Below are positions 1-5,012 of a stretch of 5,657 nt of DNA, one piece after another. The DNA comes from an uncultured Collinsella sp. (GTDB lineage: Bacteria > Actinomycetota > Coriobacteriia > Coriobacteriales > Coriobacteriaceae), in NCBI GenBank assembly GCA_958439775.1, contig CAUBWQ010000080.1:1-5657 (forward strand), in the 5' to 3' direction. The notes under the pieces were generated by a model. It was not told the DNA's origin. It worked only from the letters and a program-made list of their open reading frames with translations, and searched no databases. The position numbers were made by a program, and so were the translations under genes. How positions within the stretch are numbered: the stretch's first letter is position 1; each line of letters opens with the position of its first letter.

Positions 1-148
1 GCGAGGAGAACGTGACATCGGCAAGACCGCGGACGGACAGCCCGACCACCTCGTGCGGATGAGCGCTTACATATGCGATGACATTGCGTTCCGCCGGGCT
101 CGCGCTGAGCTCACGCTCGCGAAGCCGCAAAAGCAATCCGTTTGCCAT
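1..148 (-). CDS. RpiR-family transcriptional regulator, N-terminal fragment
   Basis: The 49 visible codons run from an ATG at 146-148 off the left edge of the window. The peptide begins MANGLLLRLRERELSASPAE and continues with RNVIAYVSAHPHEVVGLSVR, then GLADVTFSS. This matches the start of the RpiR-type helix-turn-helix domain, which typically reads L(S/T)xAERxVAxYIxxxPxxVxxxSIxxLA and then a recognition helix. Family members are sugar-phosphate-responsive DNA-binding regulators with a C-terminal SIS domain; that part lies outside the window, so the ligand and target genes cannot be inferred. The start is supported by GGAGGTG (155-161) six bases upstream. The gene is preceded by about 200 bp of non-coding DNA with two dyads that could be operators. 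A different HTH regulator is possible because the recognition helix is cut off, but the AER and LSVRGLA pattern makes RpiR the best call. Confidence 0.78.
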   Translation of the reverse strand, partial: MANGLLLRLRERELSASPAERNVIAYVSAHPHEVVGLSVRGLADVTFSS

Positions 149-182
149 CTCAAGCACCTCCGTTGAGAAGAATTAAAGACCA

Positions 183-195
183 ACGAACGATTCGT
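183..195. promoter_or_regulatory. Candidate operator dyad upstream of the RpiR-family gene
   Basis: ACGAA (183-187) and TTCGT (191-195) form a perfect 5-bp inverted repeat around CGA, 35 bp upstream of the regulator's start codon. It sits just upstream of a -10-like TTTAAT on the minus strand (172-177, five of six consensus bases). No good -35 pairs with that hexamer, so the promoter is uncertain. A regulator binding here would cover the promoter core. The arms are short and could occur by chance. Confidence 0.3.
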
Positions 196-214
196 ACCGG
201 ATACAAACAGCTTT

Positions 215-233
215 TGCGGTACATTGTGCCGCA
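215..233. promoter_or_regulatory. 19-bp imperfect palindrome in the RpiR-family gene leader
   Basis: TGCGGTAC (215-222) and GTGCCGCA (226-233) are inverted repeats around a 3-bp spacer ATT, with 7 of 8 positions complementary. The dyad lies 67-85 bp upstream of the regulator's ATG. No T-run follows on either strand, so it does not look like a terminator. A protein-binding operator is the simplest reading, for the regulator itself or another factor. No binding data can be drawn from the sequence. Confidence 0.4.
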
Positions 234-244
234 TCGTGGCGCAC

Positions 245-271
245 AAAGGGCGAGCGTTCTACCGCTCGCCC
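245..271 (-). terminator. Hairpin terminator after the VanZ-like gene
   Basis: GGGCGAGCG (248-256) and CGCTCGCCC (263-271) form a perfect 9-bp GC-rich stem with a 6-base loop. Read on the minus strand it is followed by TTTGTG, a short and imperfect U-tract. On the plus strand no T-run follows, so it fits a minus-strand transcript ending about 80 bp after the VanZ-like stop codon, before the RpiR-family leader. The weak tail lowers confidence. Confidence 0.6.
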
Positions 272-352
272 CTCAAATCCGACCGCTCGGAAATACGCGC
301 GACACAAAATAATTCAACGAGGTTGCATTATCAGAAACGGGTTTGTTACCGG

Positions 353-934
353 CTAGCGCCTCGCATGGGCGCCGATCGGCCGAGTCGCATGGCGCACCAA
401 CGCCGCTGCCAGCAATACCAACAGCATGGCGGTGACATAGCCCGCAGCATCGAATCCTAAATCGATAACGTCGAAATGCCTGCCGGGAACAAAGATCTTA
501 TGCACCTGGTCGCCAACGGAGCAGGCAGCGCAAAAGAGAAACACAGGCACGCAACGGGAACACACACTCCATGGACGCCTGGAAAAGCAGACCACGATCA
601 CCGAGGCGAACAATCCGACGAAGAAAAACTCTACGGTATGGGCGACGCGACGGACGTTTGCGCCTACCCACATGCGAATGGAAGCAAGTCGACCAGGCTG
701 GACCGTCGAGGCAGCCGGATTGGTACTCTCAGTCATGCCGTCCCCCGCCTGAGTTTCACCCGTGATGCCGGTAGCCTGAACGCTCGCAGCCTGACCCTCC
801 ACCACGCGCGCGGTGGACTCGCTCAGCAACGACGTCTGCACTGCGTTTTGCTCCGTCAGCACCCAGATGCCCGCCAGCGTTGCGGCGAACAGAGCGATCG
901 CGGTCCACCCGATTATTTTCTTCATGTGCGCCAA
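353..934 (-). CDS. VanZ-family membrane protein
   Basis: About 193 residues if translation starts at TTG (932-934), which lies 7 bases after a strong AAAGGAGGT. An in-frame ATG at 923-925 has a 16-base spacing, and a TTG at 974-976 lies upstream of the ribosome site. Visible layout: membrane segment 1 near residues 7-26; a Ser/Thr/Ala/Gly/Gln-rich linker at about 27-95; then the VanZ-like core. The core has RRVAH (95-99), a hydrophobic segment at about 101-117, another at about 127-140, GDQVHKIFVPGRHFDVIDLG (141-160) and a last segment at about 161-181. Family hallmarks present are the His of the AH motif, an acidic/Gln pair, the PGR turn (150-152) and Asp155/Asp158. VanZ itself gives low-level teicoplanin resistance, but most relatives have no known role, so resistance should not be assumed. 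The gene lies 104 bp downstream of the recombinase and probably ends at the hairpin at 248-271. The acidic/Gln motif reads GDQ rather than the common DE, a mild divergence. Confidence 0.8.
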   Translation of the reverse strand: MAHMKKIIGWTAIALFAATLAGIWVLTEQNAVQTSLLSESTARVVEGQAASVQATGITGETQAGDGMTESTNPAASTVQPGRLASIRMWVGANVRRVAHTVEFFFVGLFASVIVVCFSRRPWSVCSRCVPVFLFCAACSVGDQVHKIFVPGRHFDVIDLGFDAAGYVTAMLLVLLAAALVRHATRPIGAHARR

Positions 935-940
935 GGGCCA

Positions 941-949
941 ACCTCCTTT
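941..949 (-). promoter_or_regulatory. Ribosome binding site that points to a TTG start
   Basis: The minus strand reads AAAGGAGGT here, a near-perfect anti-16S match. Its GGAGG core is 7 bases from the TTG at 932-934 and 16 bases from the next ATG (923-925). The spacing favours TTG initiation, which adds three residues (Met-Ala-His) before MKKIIGW. Confidence 0.7.
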
Positions 950-998
950 TTTGAATATCAGCGAGTGTAGCCCCAAATGGCATCGTCACCGTATCAAA

Positions 999-1008
999 AT
1001 TTGAATCG
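999..1008 (+). repeat. Left arm of a 10-bp inverted repeat flanking the recombinase gene
   Basis: ATTTGAATCG on the plus strand is matched exactly by the minus strand at 1754-1763. The two arms bracket the recombinase gene and its upstream repeat cluster (about 765 bp). The match does not extend beyond 10 bp, so it may be chance or a decayed element end. Confidence 0.3.
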
Positions 1009-1038
1009 CAACAGGAAGCGACAAAGCGACGCAAACCC

Positions 1039-1644
1039 CTACCCCGCCTCGCGCACCCAGCGATCGAACGTCCCCACGCACACGCCCAGGCACTTTGCTG
1101 CCTGGCTGCGGGTAATATCGCCCGCCTCATAGCTATCGCGCACCAGCTCAACCTGCGGAGGGCACGGCTTGCGAGGTCGACCGAAACGGACCCCTCGCGC
1201 CCGCGCCGCTGCAATTCCCTCCGCTTGGCGCCGATGGATATTCTCGCGCTCCACCTGCGCCACGTAGCTCAGCAGTTGCAGCACAATATCGGCAATCAGG
1301 ACGTTGGTCACATCCGGCGCGCCGCTGGCCCTAGCGCGCGTGTCAAGCAATGGCATGTCCAACACCACAATAGCAACCCCGAGCTCCTTGGTAATGCGTC
1401 GCCATTCCTCAAGAATCTCGGAGTAATTACGACCAAGTCGGTCGATAGAAAGCACCACCAGCACGTCCCCGTCTCCCAGGACGTGCAGCAGCTCGCGATA
1501 ACGCGGTCGATCGAAGTCCTTGCCGCTCGCATGGTCGGCATAAATATTCGCTGAGCCCACGCCATAGGCGCCCAGCGCATCCAGCTGCCGATTCAGATTC
1601 TGATCGCGCGAACTCACCCGCGCATAACCGTACACCGTCGCCAT
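1039..1644 (-). CDS. Small serine recombinase (resolvase/invertase family)
   Basis: A 201-residue protein from ATG 1642-1644. A weak GGGGA lies just upstream, and MATVYGYARVSS is the usual family N-terminus; a TTG ten codons earlier has no ribosome site. The N-terminal catalytic domain has GYARVS with the nucleophile Ser11 and Arg9, the YADHASGKDFDRP segment (35-47) and SIDRLGRN (66-73) with Arg69 and Arg72. AQVERENIHRRQAEGIAAAR (129-148) begins the long helix that leads into FGRPRK. The C-terminal HTH is about residues 163-198 (DITRSQAAKCLGVCVGTFDR). Domain order and length match Tn3/gamma-delta resolvases and Hin/Gin/Pin invertases. They do not match IS607-type enzymes, where the HTH comes first, or large integrases. 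These enzymes cut both strands through a Ser-DNA link at paired sites and catalyse resolution or inversion. No transposase, enhancer or invertible gene is visible, so the substrate is unknown. The repeat cluster directly upstream (1662-1722) is the natural candidate for its binding site. All catalytic residues I can check are intact. Confidence 0.93.
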   Translation of the reverse strand: MATVYGYARVSSRDQNLNRQLDALGAYGVGSANIYADHASGKDFDRPRYRELLHVLGDGDVLVVLSIDRLGRNYSEILEEWRRITKELGVAIVVLDMPLLDTRARASGAPDVTNVLIADIVLQLLSYVAQVERENIHRRQAEGIAAARARGVRFGRPRKPCPPQVELVRDSYEAGDITRSQAAKCLGVCVGTFDRWVREAG

Positions 1645-1662
1645 CTCATCCCCGCTTTCTTG

Positions 1663-1688
1663 TAAACCTGCCAAAAGGGACAGGTTTA
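1663..1688. repeat. 26-bp dyad, candidate recombinase binding or crossover site
   Basis: TAAACCTG (1663-1670) and CAGGTTTA (1681-1688) are perfect 8-bp inverted repeats separated by 10 bp. Total length is 26 bp, which divides into two 12-bp half-sites around an AA dinucleotide at 1675-1676. That is the geometry of crossover sites of small serine recombinases (26-28 bp with a 2-bp core). The dyad lies 19-44 bp upstream of the recombinase ATG. It could act in recombination, in autorepression, or both; the assignment is inference from geometry and position. Confidence 0.5.
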
Positions 1689-1711
1689 TTTTGGTAGGTT
1701 TTACCTCTCAA
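1685..1711 (-). promoter_or_regulatory. Possible promoter of the recombinase gene inside the repeat cluster
   Basis: On the minus strand TTGAGA (1706-1711, five of six -35 consensus bases) is followed 15 bp later by AATAAA (1685-1690, four of six -10 bases). Spacing is shorter than the usual 16-18 bp. The -10 lies in one arm of the 26-bp dyad, so recombinase binding would be expected to block transcription. Weak promoter call. Confidence 0.25.
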
Positions 1712-1753
1712 ATAGCAGGTAAGCGGGCGGCCGAGCAGACGGCAAGGTAGTCA

Positions 1754-1763
1754 CGATTCAAAT
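1754..1763 (-). repeat. Right arm of a 10-bp inverted repeat flanking the recombinase gene
   Basis: The minus strand reads ATTTGAATCG, identical to plus-strand 999-1008. It lies between the rnr stop codon and the repeat cluster, 57 bp downstream of the rnr stop. The surrounding TCACGATTCAAAT (1751-1763) also loosely resembles TCACCGTATCAAAAT (986-1000) in direct orientation. The relationship is therefore ambiguous. Confidence 0.3.
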
Positions 1764-1770
1764 GCGAAGG

Positions 1771-1788
1771 GCGGTCCCGAAAGGCCGC
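1771..1788 (-). terminator. Weak candidate terminator after rnr
   Basis: On the minus strand GCGGCC and GG-A-CCGC form a 6-bp stem with one bulged A and a UUUCG loop, 33 bp after the rnr stop. It is followed only by CCTTCGCATTTG, not a real U-tract. Termination may be inefficient or Rho-dependent, so read-through into the recombinase gene is possible. Confidence 0.3.
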
Positions 1789-1820
1789 TCTCCGCTCCCC
1801 CACCATGAGTCGGGATTTGG

Positions 1821-3956
1821 CTAATGGATAAGCTTGAAGTCCAAGTGCCCACGCGTGGTATTGACGCGCGAGACCTCGATAATCACGCGCTGCCCCAGCT
1901 CGTAACGAGTCCCCGTGTCGGCGCCCGTCAGCGTAAGCGCGTCCTCGTCGAACTCGAACCACTCGTTGCCTAGGCTCTTGATCGAAACCAAGCCTTCGAC
2001 CTGCGTTAGATCCAAGCGCACAAAGAGGCCCATGCTGCTAACCCACGAGACGGTTCCGGCATAGCGCTCGCCCAGACGGTCCTCATAGTACTGGGCAATC
2101 TTGATCTTTTGCGTCGCATGGCTCGCGGCATCTGCCGCGCGCTCGGCATCGCTGCATGCGCGGCAGATCTGCGGCAGAATGCGCGTCAGCGACTCGCGCC
2201 CCTTGCCGATCAGCCGCGGCGCACGGACCAAGGCGTCCTTGCCGCCGAGCTGCTCATAGGCCAACTGCAGTTTGAGCACGCGGTGCACCACCAGATCGGG
2301 GTAGCGACGGATGGGACTCGTAAAGTGACAGTAGCACGGCGCGGCGAGCGCAAAGTGGCCCTCGTTGCGCGGCTTGTACAGCGCGCGCTGCATGCTGCGC
2401 AGAAGCAGCGTGTTAACAAGCGGTGCGTTGGCCGTACCGGCGGCAGCATCAACTGCAGCCTGCAGCTCATCGGGGCTCCCCAGGGCAATACCGGCAGCAC
2501 GGCGATCGTCGATGATGCTTAGCTGCGCCAGCGCAACGGCGGCACCGTGCAGGCTATCGGGGCTCGGATCCTCATGCACGCGATAGCAGGCCTCGATATC
2601 ACGGTCTGCCAGCCACTCTGCAACGCACTCGTTGGCGAGCAGCATGGCTTCCTCGATAAGCGACGTGGCACACGAACGCTCACGCGCCACAATCTGCACG
2701 GGTACTCCGTCCTCATCCAGCAGAGCACGAATCTCGGCCGTGTCAAAATCGACTGAGCCGCGGGCGCGACGGATACGACGGCGTAGTTCGGCGAGTTCGT
2801 TGGCGGCGACAAGGAAATCGCCGAGGTCGACGTTGTAGCCGCGGGCGGCCTCCTCGCACGCAAGACCGCGCTCAAGCGCTTCCTCGCGCGAGGTCTCGGC
2901 AGCCGCAACATCCTCGGCCGCACCCTCCAGCACCGAATACTCAACCGCGCCGGCACGCACCAGCAGCGCCTCGGCGCCGTCATAGTCCATACGCACACGC
3001 GAGCGAATCACGCTGGGGTACGGATCGTAATGCCGCACGCGACCCTGCGCATCGAGCTCGATATCGACGGTAAACGCCAAACGGTCCTCGTCAGGGCGAA
3101 GCGAGCACAGGTCACAGGACAGGCGTTCGGGCAGCATGGGAAGCACGCGATCGGCCAGATACACCGATGTCGTACGATGGCGAGCCTCAAGATCGATATG
3201 CCCGTCCCAAGCCACATAGTGTGAAACGTCGGCGATATGCACACCCAGCTTGTAGCCACCCTCGGGCGTGCGCTCCAACGAAATGGCATCGTCAAAGTCG
3301 CGCGCGTCGACCGGGTCGATCGTGATGACAAAGCGGTCGCGCAGATCGCGGCGGAGCGGGTCCTTAAGCGCCGCGGACACATCGAGCGAAAGCCCCTCGG
3401 CCTCGTCCAGCGCGGCCTCGGGATAGCTATCGGTATAGCCGTAACGCGCCATCACATATTGAACGCCCAAATCGGGCGCGTCATCTCCGCCAATGCGGCG
3501 TTCGATCGTCACAGTGCCCGATTCCAGGCGCGTCGGGTAGGTCAAAATGCGCGCGACAACGGCATCACCCGGGTGGACGCCCAGACGATCCGCCGAGGTA
3601 TCCTCGGGCAAAATGAAGAAATCGGCCTTCAGGCGCGAATCGAGCGGCTCGATCACACCAAGCGGACCGGCGGTCTGGTACGTGCCCACCACGCTTATGG
3701 CTGCACGCTCGACCACGCCCTCGATCACGGCGCGCCGCTCACCGTGCGGGCTGTTCTTAATGCTCACGGCAACGGTATCGCCATCCATGATCTCGCGCTT
3801 ACCGCGGCCCATGACCTTGTAGTCGCCGTTTTCGGTTACAACGTAGGCGCTGTGCTCATGGAGCTGCACGCGCCCGGTCAGGCTCGGACGGCGTTCGCTG
3901 CGCACCGGCCCGCGCTTATTGCGAGCTCCACGCTTATGCTTGTTATTGCGCCCCAT
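1821..3956 (-). CDS. rnr: Ribonuclease R (RNase II/RNB-family 3'-5' exoribonuclease)
   Basis: A complete 711-residue protein. It degrades RNA processively from the 3' end, including structured RNA, in the cytoplasm, with roles in mRNA turnover and rRNA/tmRNA-linked quality control. Visible domains: a basic N-terminal tail (about 1-24, many Arg/Lys); two OB/cold-shock-like domains (about 27-80 and 85-155); a catalytic RNB domain (about 200-560); and a C-terminal S1 domain (about 630-710). The active-site motif TIDPVDARDFDDA (212-224) supplies the metal-binding aspartates Asp214, Asp220, Asp222 and Asp223. CSLRPDEDRLAF (284-295) and HFTSPIRRYPDLVVHR (544-559) are further RNB signatures. The E. 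coli-type N-terminal winged helix and long Lys-rich C-terminal tail are absent, as in many Gram-positive forms. Start: ATG 3954-3956 after AGGAGG (3961-3966). The gene is separated from ftsX by a terminator and is probably transcribed on its own, although I see no convincing promoter in the 70 bp upstream. In many bacteria smpB follows rnr; here a recombinase does. Confidence 0.96.
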   Translation of the reverse strand: MGRNNKHKRGARNKRGPVRSERRPSLTGRVQLHEHSAYVVTENGDYKVMGRGKREIMDGDTVAVSIKNSPHGERRAVIEGVVERAAISVVGTYQTAGPLGVIEPLDSRLKADFFILPEDTSADRLGVHPGDAVVARILTYPTRLESGTVTIERRIGGDDAPDLGVQYVMARYGYTDSYPEAALDEAEGLSLDVSAALKDPLRRDLRDRFVITIDPVDARDFDDAISLERTPEGGYKLGVHIADVSHYVAWDGHIDLEARHRTTSVYLADRVLPMLPERLSCDLCSLRPDEDRLAFTVDIELDAQGRVRHYDPYPSVIRSRVRMDYDGAEALLVRAGAVEYSVLEGAAEDVAAAETSREEALERGLACEEAARGYNVDLGDFLVAANELAELRRRIRRARGSVDFDTAEIRALLDEDGVPVQIVARERSCATSLIEEAMLLANECVAEWLADRDIEACYRVHEDPSPDSLHGAAVALAQLSIIDDRRAAGIALGSPDELQAAVDAAAGTANAPLVNTLLLRSMQRALYKPRNEGHFALAAPCYCHFTSPIRRYPDLVVHRVLKLQLAYEQLGGKDALVRAPRLIGKGRESLTRILPQICRACSDAERAADAASHATQKIKIAQYYEDRLGERYAGTVSWVSSMGLFVRLDLTQVEGLVSIKSLGNEWFEFDEDALTLTGADTGTRYELGQRVIIEVSRVNTTRGHLDFKLIH

Positions 3957-3960
3957 GGCG

Positions 3961-3966
3961 CCTCCT
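3961..3966 (-). promoter_or_regulatory. Ribosome binding site of rnr
   Basis: A perfect AGGAGG on the minus strand, with only 4 bases (CGCC) before the ATG at 3954-3956. That spacing is shorter than usual. No alternative start downstream fits better, and the basic N-terminus MGRNNKHKRG is plausible. Confidence 0.7.
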
Positions 3967-4033
3967 AACTATCGATTGCGAACTCCAAAGAGTCTACCCA
4001 AATGATTCGCTTTCCTGCCGTCCCCTAGGAATC

Positions 4034-4067
4034 AAAAAACGGGCCGCCCCATAAGAGACGACCCGTT
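4034..4067 (-). terminator. Rho-independent terminator of ftsEX
   Basis: On the minus strand 4067-4055 pairs with 4050-4038 as a continuous 13-bp stem (including three G-U pairs) around the loop TTAT. It ends in a run of six T (4039-4034). It lies 25 bp after the ftsX stop codon, so the ftsEX transcript probably ends here and rnr is expressed separately. Confidence 0.9.
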
Positions 4068-4091
4068 GGAAGGGATGAATTCCAGGCATGC

Positions 4092-5012
4092 CTACACGCG
4101 CAGGTAGCGGCGCATGGCGATGGCAGAACCAAAGAGGCCGATAATCACGCCGACCAGAATCAGCGCAGCATAGGTCACCAGGTAGTACTGCATCGGCAGG
4201 GCAAACGACATCCAGCCGATGCTCTCCTGCAGACGCGGAATCATCAGATTGCGCAGCAGCTCCAGAACGCCGATGGAAAGCAGCGAGCCCAAAATGGCCT
4301 GCAGTACGCCCTCGGTGATAAACGGGCCACGAATGAAGCCGTTGCTGGCGCCGACCAGACGCATAATCGCAATCTCACGACGACGCGCCGTGATGGACAG
4401 GCGAATCGTGTTGTTGATGAAGATGAACGCGATAAAGGTCAGCAGGCCGACGAGCACCACGGCGGCAATACGGATGTAGTTGGTCACCTGGAACAGGCGG
4501 CTTACTTCCTCCTGGCCATACAGTACGCTCGCGTTGACGTCGCCGTCGTCCGCGATCTTTTGGAAGTCGGCATTCTTCTTGAGCTTCTTGGCCGTGCTCT
4601 CGACCTGAGACGGATCGTCCATCTCAATCGCAAACGAGGCGGGCAGCGGGTTCTGGCCGTCGAGCGCGCTCATGGTGGCGTCGGCGTTACCCGACATCTT
4701 GCTCGTATACTCGGCCAGCGCGTCGTCCTTGTCCTTATAGGTCACGGACTTGACGTTATTCCATGTCTTAAGCTCGGCCTCAAAAGCCTGAACATCGGCC
4801 TGATCGGCGTCATCGCTAATGAACGCGTTGATGACAACCTGATCCTCGACGGTACCGATCACGGAGTTCAGCATCGCGGAGCCCATGATGAACAGGCCGA
4901 TGATAAACAGCGAAAGGAAGATCGTGATGACGGCGCCGAGCGAGGTAGTCCAGTTACGGAAGAAGTGGCTGATTGCCTCTTTGAAGGAGTAGCCCACGTT
5001 AGTTGGTGCCAT
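4092..5012 (-). CDS. ftsX: Cell-division ABC transporter permease FtsX
   Basis: A complete 306-residue inner-membrane partner of FtsE. The FtsEX complex does not move a known solute; it couples cytoplasmic ATP hydrolysis to activation of peptidoglycan hydrolases outside the membrane at division. Four membrane segments are visible: about 22-48, an extracytoplasmic domain 49-178, then about 181-205, 232-254 and 276-299. Family hallmarks are NPLPASF (121-127) in the outer domain, the cytoplasmic motif [20 protein letters not shown] (209-228) and FITEG (231-235). The length is typical of Gram-positive FtsX. The start ATG (5010-5012) lies inside the end of ftsE, and its site GGGGAGG (5024-5030) is within ftsE coding sequence, suggesting translational coupling. 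No hydrolase partner gene is present in the window, so its target enzyme is unknown. Confidence 0.96.
   Translation of the reverse strand: MAPTNVGYSFKEAISHFFRNWTTSLGAVITIFLSLFIIGLFIMGSAMLNSVIGTVEDQVVINAFISDDADQADVQAFEAELKTWNNVKSVTYKDKDDALAEYTSKMSGNADATMSALDGQNPLPASFAIEMDDPSQVESTAKKLKKNADFQKIADDGDVNASVLYGQEEVSRLFQVTNYIRIAAVVLVGLLTFIAFIFINNTIRLSITARRREIAIMRLVGASNGFIRGPFITEGVLQAILGSLLSIGVLELLRNLMIPRLQESIGWMSFALPMQYYLVTYAALILVGVIIGLFGSAIAMRRYLRV

Larger units (their letters stand above)
1662..1722. repeat. Nested inverted-repeat cluster upstream of the recombinase
   Basis: Beyond the 26-bp dyad, a longer imperfect inverted repeat pairs 1662-1676 (GTAAACCTGCCAAAA) with 1689-1704 (TTTTGGTAGGTTTTAC); they differ by one substitution and one inserted base. 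A short palindrome AGGT-TTT-ACCT sits at 1696-1706. TTACCT (1701-1706) is mirrored by AGGTAA (1717-1722). In total, three AAACCT-type half-sites (one as AAACCTA) lie within 45 bp in both orientations. This resembles a multi-subsite res region or an array of operator half-sites. It could alternatively be a dispersed intergenic repeat carried elsewhere in the genome. Confidence 0.5.

Noticed and set aside
224..970. Plus-strand open frames of 78 and 164 codons across the VanZ-like gene and its 3' region
   Set aside because: The translations are low-complexity, Arg/His-rich sequences without family signatures. The minus-strand VanZ-like frame has membrane segments, motifs and a ribosome site.
1017..1032. 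Short tandem-like repeat AGCGACAA/AGCGACGC after the recombinase stop
   Set aside because: Only two 8-bp units with imperfect identity. It is neither a convincing repeat array nor a terminator.
756..1214. A 152-codon minus-strand frame spanning the recombinase 3' end and the VanZ-like 5' half
   Set aside because: It overlaps two convincing genes in another frame and reads as Arg/Ala-rich noise.
1642..1674. A TTG start for the recombinase ten codons upstream of the ATG
   Set aside because: No ribosome site precedes it, and it would extend the protein into the repeat cluster. The ATG gives the standard N-terminus of the family.
1663..1704. CRISPR-like repeats or an invertible promoter segment
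   Set aside because: The repeats are inverted, few and only about 10 bp apart. That spacing is too short for a recombinase to invert the DNA between them, and there are no spacers or cas genes.
1708..1962. An 84-codon minus-strand frame crossing the rnr stop codon
   Set aside because: It is out of frame with the S1 domain of rnr and has no recognisable domain. The part beyond rnr is non-coding with a weak hairpin.
3237..3968. A 243-codon open frame on the plus strand opposite the 5' half of rnr
   Set aside because: It lies entirely antisense to a clearly conserved RNase R gene, has no recognisable domain and no good ribosome site. It is an expected shadow frame in GC-rich DNA.
3967..4033. 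Promoter search upstream of rnr (for example TAGACT as a -10)
   Set aside because: No -35 hexamer with acceptable match and spacing was found, so no promoter is annotated although one is expected after the terminator.
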